From NCBI GenBank assembly GCA_019313185.1, contig JAFDBS010000165.1, forward strand, positions 1 through 32,986: DNA of 32,986 nucleotides. Reading direction: 5' to 3'. The first letter of the stretch is position 1. The number at the start of each line of letters is the position of its first letter. Source of the DNA: Deltaproteobacteria bacterium. Its GTDB lineage: Bacteria; Desulfobacterota; Desulfuromonadia; Desulfuromonadales; BM103. Under the pieces are notes generated by a model. It did no database searches. It saw only the letters and a program-made list of their open reading frames with translations, and was not told the DNA's origin. Position numbers and translations under genes: made by a program. This document shows positions 16,251-25,070 of the stretch, in pieces.

Positions 16251-17414
16251 TTAACCTTGAACAGCCTTGACTATCTTCTCTGCCGCATCGGCCATGCCAT
16301 CTGCGGCAATAATGTTCAGCCCAGATTCAGCCAACATTTGTTTGCCTTTTTTAACATTTGTCCCCTCGAGTCGCACAACCAGTGGGACGTCTACACCAAT
16401 TTGTTTTGCGGCTTTGATTACGCCTGTGGCAATCACATCACATTTCATGATGCCCCCGAAGATATTGACCAAAATCCCCTGAACCTTTTCGTCGGACAGG
16501 ATAATCTTGAAGGCCTCAGTCACTCTCTCAATGGTGGCCCCCCCTCCGACATCGAGAAAATTCGCTGGTTCTCCACCGTAGTGCTTGATGATATCCATTG
16601 TGGCCATGGCCAATCCAGCACCGTTGACCAAACAGCCAATATTGCCATCCAAAGCGATGTAGGACAGGTCGTATTGTGAGGCCTCTATCTCGTTCGGGTC
16701 TTCTTCATCATAGTCGCGTAAATCACGGATTCGCAAATGTCGAAACAGAGCGTTATCGTCAAAATTAAGCTTGGCATCGAGACAAAGCAAGGTGCCTTCT
16801 TGTGTCAACACCAGGGGGTTGACCTCCAAGAGCGTGCAATCCGCTTCAACAAAGACCTTATAGAGGTTTGAAAAGAGCGTGACCGCTTGCTTGACCTGGA
16901 CTATGTCAAACCCAAGCTTAAAAGCGATTTTGCGTGACTGAAAAGCTGTCATTCCAAGTGTCGGATCGACAGCTTCGAAGAAAATTTTTTCAGGCGTTTT
17001 GGCCGCAACCTCCTCAATATCCACCCCACCTTCAGCAGAGGCCATGAAGGTGACCTGATTGGTGGCACGGTCGATCAGTATCGACAAATAAAATTCTTTG
17101 TCGATACTGCACCCTTTTTCAATCAGCACTCGTTTTACATTTTTGCCTTCTGGACCGGTTTGCGGAGTGACTAACGTCATGCCAAACATTTCTCGGGCGT
17201 ATTGCTTTACCTCATCAGCTGTTTTGGCGATTTTGATCCCACCGCCTTTGCCGCGGCCACCGGCATGAATCTGCGCTTTCACCGCGTAAGGACCTTCACC
17301 AAGTCTCTTGGCCCAGTCTCGAGCAGAATTGCTGTTGTAGACAACGTGCCCTTCAGGCACAGGGACACCAAAATTACGCAAGATGGCTTTGGCCTGGTAC
17401 TCATGGATGTTCAT
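16251..17414 (-). CDS. sucC: succinyl-CoA synthetase, beta subunit
   Basis: The 387-residue ATP-grasp beta subunit. It begins [22 protein letters not shown], runs through the lysine- and glycine-rich [16 protein letters not shown] nucleotide loop and has the late [13 protein letters not shown] segment. The open frame extends 77 codons further upstream, but GGAGG lies 8 bases before ATG 17414 and the family starts there. It leads a two-gene operon with sucD. A perfect 6-4-6 palindrome 120 bases upstream (17534-17549) may be its operator. Confidence 0.98.
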   Translation of the reverse strand: MNIHEYQAKAILRNFGVPVPEGHVVYNSNSARDWAKRLGEGPYAVKAQIHAGGRGKGGGIKIAKTADEVKQYAREMFGMTLVTPQTGPEGKNVKRVLIEKGCSIDKEFYLSILIDRATNQVTFMASAEGGVDIEEVAAKTPEKIFFEAVDPTLGMTAFQSRKIAFKLGFDIVQVKQAVTLFSNLYKVFVEADCTLLEVNPLVLTQEGTLLCLDAKLNFDDNALFRHLRIRDLRDYDEEDPNEIEASQYDLSYIALDGNIGCLVNGAGLAMATMDIIKHYGGEPANFLDVGGGATIERVTEAFKIILSDEKVQGILVNIFGGIMKCDVIATGVIKAAKQIGVDVPLVVRLEGTNVKKGKQMLAESGLNIIAADGMADAAEKIVKAVQG

Positions 17415-17533
17415 TGTGAGGCCTCCGGGAATCACGGTGCGAAATGAGACAGAAGATAACCTGTCATGAATTACGAAACGGCGAAACTCTGTGACGATAA
17501 GTTTAACAAAGTTTCTTTTCTTTACACTTGCCA

Positions 17534-17549
17534 GACCGAATGGTCGGTC
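17534..17549. promoter_or_regulatory. palindromic operator upstream of sucC
   Basis: GACCGA-ATGG-TCGGTC is a perfect 6-4-6 inverted repeat lying between sucC and the end of cbiO. Its shape and half-site are typical of TetR-family operators. It differs in sequence from the tetR sites at the left of the window, so another regulator is expected. Confidence 0.5.
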
Positions 17550-17645
17550 AGAGCTGCGGACACCGTTTACATCGGTCCAAATGAAACTGCCTGACATTTG
17601 GTCTGGCGTCCAACACGCCCTGTGGTTGCTGATGAAGAAGAGCAA

Positions 17646-18473
17646 CTAGCGGTTATGACTGTGATGATGAGGCTTGTCAGGGTGTGGCACAATGAGGGGT
17701 TTTTGCGCAGGATTGTCGATGGTTTTGGGAGAGCAGTTTGGACAATTTTGCATAGCAAAGGGTTTCTCCAGGCAGCATCGATCCAACAAGGACTCGTCGC
17801 GAAAGATCTCTAACGTCGGTCCATCGGCCATGACCTGGCCCTCATGCAAAACTATGGTGCGTTCACATAATTCCATAACCATGTCAAGGTCGTGCGAGGT
17901 GATGATCCGAGTATGATGAAACGCTCTTAGCATAGCCATCAGTTGGCGCCGAGCGCAAGGGTCTAAACCGCTTGTCGGCTCATCAAGAATTAAAATTTCA
18001 GGAAGCATCGAAAGAACTGAAGCGATTGCAACACGTTTCTTTTCGCCTCCAGAGAGGTGATAAGGAGGCCTGTCTGTGAGGTTTTGAGCGCCGACGCGGT
18101 CCAGCGCATCCTTCACCCGTCTCTCAACTTCCGATTTCGGAAGTCCCATATTCATCGGTCCGAACGCGACATCATCAAAAACAGTCGGCATAAAAAGCTG
18201 ATCGTCTGGGTCCTGGAAAACCATTCCGACCGTTCGTCTCACATCAACCAAGTTTTTTTTGGAGACAGTGAGGTCCCCTACAACAACTTCCCCAGAGGTC
18301 GCTCCCAAATAGCCATTCAGGTGGAGAAGCAACGTGGATTTGCCGGCGCCGTTGGCACCAATGATGGCAACCGATTCACCGTGATGAACTCGAAAAGAGA
18401 CATCCTTCAGGGCGGTGGTCCCGTCGGGATAGATATGGTGTAAATGTCTTGCTTCCACAATGTGGTGACTCAA
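17646..18473 (-). CDS. cbiO: cobalt/nickel ECF transporter ATP-binding protein
   Basis: The 275-residue ATPase of the CbiMQO importer. Walker A GANGAGKST, Q-loop FQDPDDQLF, signature LSGGEKKR, Walker B ILILDEPTSGLD and the switch histidine ITSHDLD are all intact. The start is TTG 18473, overlapping the cbiQ stop, with GGAG 7 bases upstream. The C-terminal extension is unusual: CPNC followed by a His-rich HPDKPHHHSHNR tail, a potential metal-binding sensor. The gene is the last of cbiM-cbiQ-cbiO. Confidence 0.95.
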   Translation of the reverse strand: MSHHIVEARHLHHIYPDGTTALKDVSFRVHHGESVAIIGANGAGKSTLLLHLNGYLGATSGEVVVGDLTVSKKNLVDVRRTVGMVFQDPDDQLFMPTVFDDVAFGPMNMGLPKSEVERRVKDALDRVGAQNLTDRPPYHLSGGEKKRVAIASVLSMLPEILILDEPTSGLDPCARRQLMAMLRAFHHTRIITSHDLDMVMELCERTIVLHEGQVMADGPTLEIFRDESLLDRCCLEKPFAMQNCPNCSPKTIDNPAQKPLIVPHPDKPHHHSHNR

Positions 18474-19285
18474 GGTATTCTCCAGGTCATTAAATTGCCA
18501 AGAAACTGGGGGAGATTATAGAAACGAAAAAACACAAACAATGCACTCCAGCCGCTAATAAAAAACAAATCGTCGCGCCCAAGGCGACCTTTCCCCCAGG
18601 TTGCCTGGAATTCACCCTGAAATCCCCGTGAGAGCATCGCCATATGGATTCGCTCAGCGCGTTCCCAAGTTCTTAGCAAAAGGTGACCGATCAAAGAGCC
18701 AAACTGGTGCAGGCCTAAACCACGTCGACCGAAACTGCGTAATTGCCGGGACCTGGCAACGCGAACAGCCTCATCTGTTAATACGAAAATGTATCGGTAA
18801 AGAAATTGTAGCTGTATCGCAAACACTTGCGGCATACCAAGTTTTTGCAATGCAGCGCATATTGCTGGGAAGCCGGTTACGGCCACCAGGATGATCGCGG
18901 TACTGGCTGTTAAAATTGCTCTCAATAGAATAGAGGCACAGGAAACCCACCCACCCCATACATTAAGCTCACCAAATCGCAAAACCACTTGACGATCAAA
19001 GAGCGGGTTGAACAGACCTATTGCCAGAGCAAATGGAATGACAAGCAACAATTTGCGGAGTAGGTAGCCAGGCGGAAGATTACCCAGGACTGAGAGGACA
19101 ATTGGGAAACTGAGAAAGGGCAGCATTGCTGCTATCGTGTACCGGTCGAAAGAAACCACACAGATGATAAAGACAATGGTTGTGACCACTTTGACCCGGG
19201 CATCAATGCGGTGTATAACCGTATTCTGCAATGCCAAGCGATCAAGACGCTTGAAATCCAATGTAGAGCCGTCTATTGCCAACAT
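18470..19285 (-). CDS. cbiQ: cobalt/nickel ECF transporter transmembrane protein
   Basis: The 271-residue T component that couples the substrate-binding membrane protein to CbiO. It has several hydrophobic helices and the two cytosolic coupling motifs of this family, ARSRQLRS and MLSRGF. GGAG stands 7 bases before the ATG. The stop overlaps the cbiO TTG; cbiM ends 40 bases upstream. A single CbiO would serve as the ATPase pair. Confidence 0.94.
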   Translation of the reverse strand: MLAIDGSTLDFKRLDRLALQNTVIHRIDARVKVVTTIVFIICVVSFDRYTIAAMLPFLSFPIVLSVLGNLPPGYLLRKLLLVIPFALAIGLFNPLFDRQVVLRFGELNVWGGWVSCASILLRAILTASTAIILVAVTGFPAICAALQKLGMPQVFAIQLQFLYRYIFVLTDEAVRVARSRQLRSFGRRGLGLHQFGSLIGHLLLRTWERAERIHMAMLSRGFQGEFQATWGKGRLGRDDLFFISGWSALFVFFRFYNLPQFLGNLMTWRIP

Positions 19286-19325
19286 GGCATGTCTCCATCA
19301 GACAAATCGCGATGCGAATCCATTG

Positions 19326-20342
19326 TCACTTCCTGCACTTTCGCAACAGCAAACCGATCATTGCGCACATCATGAGAGTGACCATGCCACCAACGACTCC
19401 AGCAACACTGGTGGACAGGGGCGCTGTTTGGCCAGCTGACAAATTTTCATTTTCGTTATCTGGGGGAAATGCATAATCTCTCATTATGGCCGTTTTGTCT
19501 TGCAGAGCAGATGCGCGGACGTGTTCTGTGGATGATGGGGGAGGAAGTTCTTCTGCTCCAGTCAACTTGGCAATCGACCATTCAAGACCATCCGGGGATT
19601 CGGAAGCTAACCACGAGAGTCCTCCGGCTAGGGTAAAACTGGCCACCAAAAAGGTGACAACTATGGTTCGCTGCGGAAGCTGACCAATTGGCTGGGATCG
19701 TAAGGCCGCATCCAGTATTTCAGGCCGAGCACGGTAAACAAAAAGAACCACAAAAGCCGTCACGATACCTTCAATAATGCCGATTGCCAGATGAATTGGC
19801 TGCATCAGCATAAGAAATGAACTGAAAGGTAGTGCAGCGACACCTGAGGCAACCGTTTGTAGCACTACACCCAAGGCCCCTAATTGAAGACCAATGACTG
19901 CCGACACAACGGCAGCAAAGAAAATGCGTGATGGCTTCAACGGTCGGCCAACCAAACGCTTGTAAATCCAAGGGTAAGCGATAAAAGCCGGGAAAAAACC
20001 AAGGTTGATGATATTGCACCCTAACGCCAACAATCCCCCATCCGCAAAGAAAAGGGCTTGGACCATCAGCACAGAGGCAATACTCAAAAACGCGGCATGG
20101 GGCCCCAACAAAATTGCCAACAGCAACCCTCCGCCAAGATGACCGCTCGACCCAGTGGCCGGGATGGCAAAATTTATCATCTGTGCCGCAAAAACAAAAG
20201 CGCCGAACACGCCCATAAGAGGAATTTTGCGGTCATTTATCTCTTGTTTTACACGATTCGAACAGTAAGCTATCGTACCTGCCGACACAGTCCAAAGAAC
20301 TCCCCCGACTGTGGGCGATATCAACGCATCAGCCATGTGCAT
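19326..20342 (-). CDS. cbiM: CbiM-type Co2+/Ni2+ substrate-binding membrane protein fused to a PDGLE/CbiN-like domain
   Basis: The 338-residue S component. It starts MHMADALISP; the free amino end and His2 form the metal site in CbiM/NikM, so the start matters. AGGAGGTG 7 bases before ATG 20342 supports it over a start nine codons upstream. About six membrane helices follow, with GSSGHLGGGLLLAILLGPHAA. The last 100 residues hold a periplasmic PDGLE segment (SPDGLEWSIAKL) and a final helix, replacing a separate CbiN. Co2+ or Ni2+ cannot be told apart from sequence; no cobalamin riboswitch is visible. The promoter region has repeated motifs. Confidence 0.93.
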   Translation of the reverse strand: MHMADALISPTVGGVLWTVSAGTIAYCSNRVKQEINDRKIPLMGVFGAFVFAAQMINFAIPATGSSGHLGGGLLLAILLGPHAAFLSIASVLMVQALFFADGGLLALGCNIINLGFFPAFIAYPWIYKRLVGRPLKPSRIFFAAVVSAVIGLQLGALGVVLQTVASGVAALPFSSFLMLMQPIHLAIGIIEGIVTAFVVLFVYRARPEILDAALRSQPIGQLPQRTIVVTFLVASFTLAGGLSWLASESPDGLEWSIAKLTGAEELPPPSSTEHVRASALQDKTAIMRDYAFPPDNENENLSAGQTAPLSTSVAGVVGGMVTLMMCAMIGLLLRKCRK

Positions 20343-20388
20343 ACACCCACCTCCTGCTAGCCCGAACATTTAGTTCATTATTTATCAG

Positions 20389-20483
20389 ACGAATCCGTGT
20401 TACGTTTTGTGGTTTCGTACCACGCTAGCGAAGACTTAAGGTGGGGTCAAGAAGAATCTTACGAATCGCGGATTCGTGCTACC
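20389..20483. repeat. motif repeats around the cbiM promoter
   Basis: Three direct copies of TYCGTRYYACS start at 20394, 20414 and 20473; the first two are exactly 20 bases apart. ACGAATC occurs at 20389 and 20461, the second forming an inverted repeat with GATTCGT (20471-20477). A short hairpin GTGGT-ttcgt-ACCAC spans 20409-20423. The set looks like binding sites for a repressor, possibly metal-responsive. Confidence 0.45.
20422..20450 (-). promoter_or_regulatory. promoter of cbiMQO
   Basis: On the minus strand TTGACC (20450-20445), 17 bases, TAGCGT (20427-20422). Transcription would begin near 20415, giving a leader of about 73 bases. Two 11-base direct repeats lie on the -10 and just downstream (20414-20424, 20394-20404). 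Confidence 0.5.
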
Positions 20484-21090
20484 GGTTTGTTACGACTTCA
20501 GCTTGAATTTTTCGAGTAAAGCGCAGGTTGGACCCACAATCTTTGCAAAAGGCATGAAAATTCTTGCGTAACTTTCTATGCATGATACTTGTCAAGCGGT
20601 GTTCTCGACACCGACATGTGTATAGAAAGTTTCGGCTGACGATTCTTGCGGGGCGGGTAACGTAGTCATGACAACGTTTTGGAGGGAGCCCAAAACATTC
20701 CTGCATGACAGCTTGCCATTCTGGCCCATGAGGCTTTGGCCTTATCGCTAAGTGACGTGATTGCCAAAAAACGCACAGGTGGGCGACCTCATGTGGAATA
20801 GTTGTTCCTAAGTATTCATCGGTGTAGGTTTTCAAAAGGCACATGTTGAGACGCATTTCGAGCTGGTTATTGATAATTCGGGCTTGACCAGCAACATGGC
20901 CCCGCAAACCAAAATCAAGATGAATGTGGGGCAAATCGATACCGCTTTTTTGAGAGATTTGGGCAACCGCAAAGGCAAGAGAGTCTTTGGCCCTTGCTTT
21001 GAGATGGGAATCGTTGTCTGAAGACAAGATTTTGGCTCCACAGTTTAGGCGAACATCATCTGGATTCGTTACGCCGAAAGGCGGTTTCAC
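20479..21090 (-). CDS. SprT-like zinc protease/peptidase-fold protein
   Basis: A 203-residue SprT-family protein. The metalloprotease motif is PHEVAH (H100, E101, H104) with a third histidine in PHGPEW (H121). A zinc ribbon follows: C159 and C161 in YTCRCREH, C182 and C185 in FCKDCGSNLRF. The spacing CxC in the first knuckle is tighter than usual. SprT proteins resemble the eukaryotic DNA-protein crosslink protease SPRTN, but bacterial roles are little known. The start is GTG 21090, immediately after the stop of the Gfo/Idh gene, so the two are co-transcribed. Confidence 0.92.
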   Translation of the reverse strand: MKPPFGVTNPDDVRLNCGAKILSSDNDSHLKARAKDSLAFAVAQISQKSGIDLPHIHLDFGLRGHVAGQARIINNQLEMRLNMCLLKTYTDEYLGTTIPHEVAHLCVFWQSRHLAIRPKPHGPEWQAVMQECFGLPPKRCHDYVTRPARIVSRNFLYTCRCREHRLTSIMHRKLRKNFHAFCKDCGSNLRFTRKIQAEVVTNR

Positions 21091-22044
21091 TTATCGTTTG
21101 AGAGCATCAAATAATAGACGGTGTAGCGCTTCTGACAATTCTTTGTTGTCTTCACCCTTTGAATGCATTTCCGTCAAGTTAGCAAAAACCCCGCAGTAGT
21201 GGTTGACCAGCCGAGGCTTATCAGTCGCCAAATTGAAGGTCAGACCTTCTTGGCCATGAAGATAAAGCCGCCCATATTCTTTTGCATGGTCGAGTTCAAC
21301 AATACCGCTTTGATAACGCAACCGAGTGGTTTTGTAATTCTTTCCAAGCGTCCAATTGGTATCGATCATGCCATAGCCAAGCTTATCCGCTGATTTAAAG
21401 CTTAACAGCGCAAGCCCTTGCAGTTGCGCACAGTTGATACTGGGCACAATGGTCATCCGTCCATCATAAACACTCATCGTTCCAACATCGATCAGCCGGG
21501 AGAGTACACTGAGGCTGCTTATGCCACTGTCAATCCATGCACCAGCTTTTCCGATTGCGCCCAAGGTTAGCTTACCATCAATATAGTAGGGGTCGGCAAA
21601 ACAGGACTCAAAGCCGATCAGTTCACCCAAATCGAAGTTCTGTGCATCCCTCTGTTCACGCCACCAATCAACTTCTCTTCCATAAGATGGATGAAACACG
21701 GTATAGAGGGGTAACTTCCGAGTTCGAGCAGCGGTCATTAAGGCATCCATTTGCTCTTGGTTCGTGCAAAGCGGTTTCTCGACAATTGCCACGCGGTCGG
21801 CCTCGATGATTTTCATCGCTACTTCAAAATGTGTCCCTGTTGGCGTCGAAACCAAAAAAGCATCGGCAGTCGACTTCTTTAACATCTGGTCAAAATCATT
21901 AAAGAATTGAACGCTTCCAGGAAGCTCTTCAGATTTGACTGGATCAAGATCGTGGGCATCCGTTAACTTGATGCCGAGGGTGTGAGTGATCGCCTGCATT
22001 TGATAGTTCGCTATTTTACCGATGCCGATAAGTCCAATACGCAT
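21091..22044 (-). CDS. Gfo/Idh/MocA family oxidoreductase
   Basis: A 317-residue NAD(P)-dependent oxidoreductase. The Rossmann motif GLIGIGKIA begins at residue 4, and the family signature EKPL follows the third strand (AIVEKPLCTN). The C-terminal half carries AWIDSGISSLSVL, similar to the GGGLLDDGVHHID-type active-site helix, and the family lysine of EKP is present. The substrate is unknown; most relatives act on sugars. ATG 22044 has GGAG 8 bases upstream and starts at the usual place, so the four extra codons to 22056 are left out. Confidence 0.9.
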   Translation of the reverse strand: MRIGLIGIGKIANYQMQAITHTLGIKLTDAHDLDPVKSEELPGSVQFFNDFDQMLKKSTADAFLVSTPTGTHFEVAMKIIEADRVAIVEKPLCTNQEQMDALMTAARTRKLPLYTVFHPSYGREVDWWREQRDAQNFDLGELIGFESCFADPYYIDGKLTLGAIGKAGAWIDSGISSLSVLSRLIDVGTMSVYDGRMTIVPSINCAQLQGLALLSFKSADKLGYGMIDTNWTLGKNYKTTRLRYQSGIVELDHAKEYGRLYLHGQEGLTFNLATDKPRLVNHYCGVFANLTEMHSKGEDNKELSEALHRLLFDALKR

Positions 22045-22345
22045 AACAGACTCCAATCAGTGGGTTAAAAATATCTTTTAGACTAGCAGAAATGCTCAAA
22101 GAGTCCAGAGTAAATGATACCCTCAGCAAAACCCGGCTATTCTGAATTTTATTAAATTGTGTCCGCCTATAATTGAGCATATCGACAGGCAGACTGCGAA
22201 CTGTTTGCAAAAAATTAAGGGGAGCGAACATTAAAATATATGTTAAGAGATTTCAAGACGAAAAGTTGAAGTCTTATTCATAGAGTGGCATAGTTTTATA
22301 ACATTTTGATAATTATCGGCTATTTGATGGTTTGGATGAAGTCCC
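22045..22345. other. 301-base divergent intergenic region
   Basis: Lies between the minus-strand oxidoreductase and the plus-strand channel gene. It is A/T-rich, especially 22200-22330, and must hold both promoters. I could not identify a convincing -35/-10 pair, an operator or a structured RNA. Confidence 0.5.
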
Positions 22346-24034
22346 TTGAAAACATTAGCTGCTGAATTTGCATACTTTTTAAGAGGTCGCGCTCGGCAAA
22401 ATCTCAAAGCGTTGCTGGTTTATTGTGCTTTTTTGATCGTCATGGTCTTGGTCTATGCGGCGATTTTCCGTTTCTTGATGTGGCATCTGGAAGGCAGAGA
22501 GTTTTCTTTGATTGCTGGCATATACTGGACCATCACCGTAATGACCACCCTGGGGTTTGGCGACATCACTTTTCATAGCGATCCTGGTTATGTTTTTGCT
22601 GCTATCGTGACCATTTCAGGGGTTCTTTTTCTCTTGATCATTCTTCCCTTTGGGATGATAAGCCTTTTTTTGACCCCATGGATCGACCAAAGGTTGCGAA
22701 GACGCTTGACATATGAGCTGGCAGAAGAAACCACCGGCCATATCGTCATTTTCGGACTGGACATGACGACCCGGGCCGTTGTGTCCAAACTGCAAGCACA
22801 AGCGGCCCCTTATGTGGTCGTAACCGTCGACCAGAATGAAGCATTTGAACTCGAGGCTGAAGGATTTCGGGTCATTTGTGGCCGGCCGACTGATGCAAAA
22901 GTTCAAACAGCTGTCAGGATTGACCAAGCTAAATATGTGATTGCTAATCTCTCTGATCCGGAAAATGTTGCGATCTGTCTCAGCGTACGTAGCCGTTGTC
23001 AGACACCAATTGCAGCTTTTGCAAATGATGACGATCACATTAATCTTATCCGCCAAGCTGGGGCAACCCGGGTCGTACCGCTACACAAAATTTTAGGGCG
23101 TTATTTAGCCATCCGCTCAACAACCTGTGGCGCGCTCGCCCACGTGCTTGATTCCTTCGGGGATTTGCACATTGCAGAAATTCCAGTTTATGGAACACCG
23201 TTTGCCGGAAGCAGTTTAGACAAAGCAGGGATTCGTGAGCGGACGGGATTGGCAGTGATCGGCATTTGGGAGCGGGGCCGTCTTACTGTTCCGACCCCGG
23301 AAACATTGCTCAACGAAAACGCTCTTTTGGTACTTGCTGGTACCCGACAGCAATTGGAGTGTTTAGAACAAATTACCGGTGAAAATGCGATGAATGACCT
23401 GATTTTCATTCTTGGTCATGGTCGAATTGGCTGTGCCGCCGCCCAGTTCCTTGAACAAAAACCTGTCCCATTTATTTTGATTGATAAAACAGCAAACCCT
23501 GCATGTAAAAATCATGTTCCGATTTATGGTGATGCCACAGTTCGGCATGTCTTGAACCAAGCGGGTATCGACCAGGCCAAAGGCTTGATTGTTACAACCA
23601 ACGATGACAACACCAATATTTTCCTAACCCTGGCGAGCCGCCAATTGCTTCCTCACATCCGTTTAGTGGCCCGGGCAAATTGCGATGAGAGTGTCTCGCA
23701 ACTGTATCTGGCAGGGGCAGATTTTGTCGTTTCGAATGCTTCGCTTGGTGCAAACATACTGTTTAATATCTTGGAATCCAAAGCATCCGCATTCCTAACA
23801 GAAGGCGTCTCAGTGTTTCGGAGGCCTATCCCCGAATTTCTAGTTGACCAAAGAATCCAAGAGACCCAATTGCGACAACGAACCGGATGCTCGATTGTCG
23901 CAATTGAAAGCGAGCAGGGGCAGATAGAGGTGTCTCCGTCGCCTGAAACTATTTTGAAAACTGGGTCGATCCTGATTCTAATTGGAACCCCGAGCCAAGA
24001 GGCGGAATTTGATGCGGCGCTGGGCAGAGATTGA
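22346..24034 (+). CDS. K+ channel with two RCK (TrkA-N/TrkA-C) units, GsuK-like
   Basis: A 562-residue inner-membrane channel subunit. Two helices flank the pore loop with the selectivity filter TLGFGD (68-73), then two consecutive RCK units (about 131-340 and 352-555), each with TrkA-N and TrkA-C parts. This matches Geobacter sulfurreducens GsuK, where each subunit carries both RCKs and four subunits form the gating ring. The second RCK has an intact dinucleotide motif GHGRIG (357-362). The first reads GLDMTT, lacking the second glycine, so NAD+ probably binds only unit 2. The start is TTG 22346; no ATG in frame precedes the first helix. Confidence 0.95.
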   Translation: MKTLAAEFAYFLRGRARQNLKALLVYCAFLIVMVLVYAAIFRFLMWHLEGREFSLIAGIYWTITVMTTLGFGDITFHSDPGYVFAAIVTISGVLFLLIILPFGMISLFLTPWIDQRLRRRLTYELAEETTGHIVIFGLDMTTRAVVSKLQAQAAPYVVVTVDQNEAFELEAEGFRVICGRPTDAKVQTAVRIDQAKYVIANLSDPENVAICLSVRSRCQTPIAAFANDDDHINLIRQAGATRVVPLHKILGRYLAIRSTTCGALAHVLDSFGDLHIAEIPVYGTPFAGSSLDKAGIRERTGLAVIGIWERGRLTVPTPETLLNENALLVLAGTRQQLECLEQITGENAMNDLIFILGHGRIGCAAAQFLEQKPVPFILIDKTANPACKNHVPIYGDATVRHVLNQAGIDQAKGLIVTTNDDNTNIFLTLASRQLLPHIRLVARANCDESVSQLYLAGADFVVSNASLGANILFNILESKASAFLTEGVSVFRRPIPEFLVDQRIQETQLRQRTGCSIVAIESEQGQIEVSPSPETILKTGSILILIGTPSQEAEFDAALGRD

Positions 24035-24054
24035 CCTCTCACACTTTTTTCACT

Positions 24055-24106
24055 TGAAACCCGAACTTATTGGGACTAAAGACCCTGTTTAGTCATCTTG
24101 GTTTCA
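24055..24106 (+). other. nested hairpins in the leader of the aminotransferase gene
   Basis: TGAAACC (24055-24061) pairs with GGTTTCA (24100-24106). Inside, GACTAAA (24074-24080) pairs with TTTAGTC (24088-24094) around a 7-base loop. Both 7-bp stems are perfect. The element lies 26 bases before the aminotransferase start and could be a leader RNA structure, an operator, or chance. Confidence 0.35.
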
Positions 24107-24131
24107 CGCACCCAAACGGGAAGGCTCTATC

Positions 24132-24995
24132 ATGAGTTATGTCTACCTAAACGGAACGTTCGTTGAAAGCGACCTGGCCATGGTGTCTGTATTTGACCAA
24201 GGTTTTCTTTATGGAGACGGCATTTTTGAGAGTTTTCGATCGGTAAAGGGACATTTGTACCAGTTTCCTGAGCATTATAAGAGGCTGAGACAGTCTGCAG
24301 AGGCGCTGTGTTATCCGGTTACCTTGTCGCAACAAGACCTCGAGAGCATTCTCAGCGAACTGCAGAAGCGGAACACTTTGTGTGACGCTTATTTCCGGAT
24401 AACGATTACCCGTGGCAAAGGACAGGTCGGCTTCCAGCGAAACATAAACAGCCAGTTAACCTGTTTGATCATTGGACAGGAATTCCGCGGTTTCGATAGC
24501 GCCTGTTACCAGCAAGGAATCACCCTGAGGCTTGCGCAAACCCGGCGCAACGCCCCGGAGGCAATCAACCCAAAAATTAAATCAATCAGTAACTTGAACA
24601 GCCTGCTTGGCAAACTCGAAGCCAAGGCTGCAGGAGCCTTTGAGGTTATTATGCTCAACAACAAAGAGCATATTTGCGAAGGCGCCTCATCAAACATTTT
24701 CTGGACCAAGGATCAGTGGGTCTTCACCCCCGATGCATCAACTGGATTATTGGAGGGCGTGACCCGTGCAACGATCATGCGCTTGTGTGAGGAGAGGTTG
24801 AACCTGAGGGTCATTACTGGTGAATTCAAAATGCAAGATTTAAAATTCGCCGATGAGGTTTTTATCACCTCAACATCTTTGGAGGTGATGCCGGTGACAA
24901 AAGTCGATGATTTCACCGTCAACCAAGGGGTGGTAGGGCCGATTGCCCATCACCTTCGAGAGGAATTACACCGGGACATGATGCCCCACCTTTAA
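24132..24995 (+). CDS. class IV (PLP-dependent) aminotransferase
   Basis: A 287-residue fold-type IV PLP enzyme of the branched-chain aminotransferase/D-amino acid transaminase/aminodeoxychorismate lyase group. GDGIFESFR (28-36) is the N-terminal hallmark, K150 in PKIKSISNLNSLL the likely Schiff-base lysine, and EGASSNIFW and TGLLEGVTR the cofactor-phosphate regions. Motifs do not decide between IlvE-like, Dat-like and PabC-like activity. GGAAGG stands 9 bases before the ATG. The gene follows the K+ channel after about 100 bases and ends at a hairpin terminator. Confidence 0.92.
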   Translation: MSYVYLNGTFVESDLAMVSVFDQGFLYGDGIFESFRSVKGHLYQFPEHYKRLRQSAEALCYPVTLSQQDLESILSELQKRNTLCDAYFRITITRGKGQVGFQRNINSQLTCLIIGQEFRGFDSACYQQGITLRLAQTRRNAPEAINPKIKSISNLNSLLGKLEAKAAGAFEVIMLNNKEHICEGASSNIFWTKDQWVFTPDASTGLLEGVTRATIMRLCEERLNLRVITGEFKMQDLKFADEVFITSTSLEVMPVTKVDDFTVNQGVVGPIAHHLREELHRDMMPHL

Positions 24996-25029
24996 TCGAA
25001 TAATAGGGCTTCAAACAATTGTGAAGATT

Positions 25030-25070
25030 GGCCACATAGCCAGAAAACAATCAGGCATGTGGCCTCTTAT
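25030..25070. terminator. hairpin terminator between convergent genes
   Basis: GGCCACAT-A-GCC (25030-25041) pairs with GGC-ATGTGGCC (25054-25064), an 11-bp stem with one bulged A. It is followed by a loose T-rich stretch and sits between the aminotransferase and the convergent nitroreductase gene, so it probably serves the aminotransferase transcript. Confidence 0.65.

Noticed and set aside
17415-17645. 77-codon upstream extension of sucC
   Set aside because: The family starts at [14 protein letters not shown] precedes that ATG, and the extension covers the operator-bearing intergenic DNA.
20343-20478. Cobalamin or NiCo riboswitch upstream of cbiM
   Set aside because: I found none of the conserved segments of either class, and the predicted leader (about 73 bases) is too short for a cobalamin riboswitch.
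24035-24131. c-di-GMP (GEMM) riboswitch ahead of the aminotransferase gene
   Set aside because: The conserved GEMM core and tetraloop-receptor sequences are missing; only two generic stems are present.
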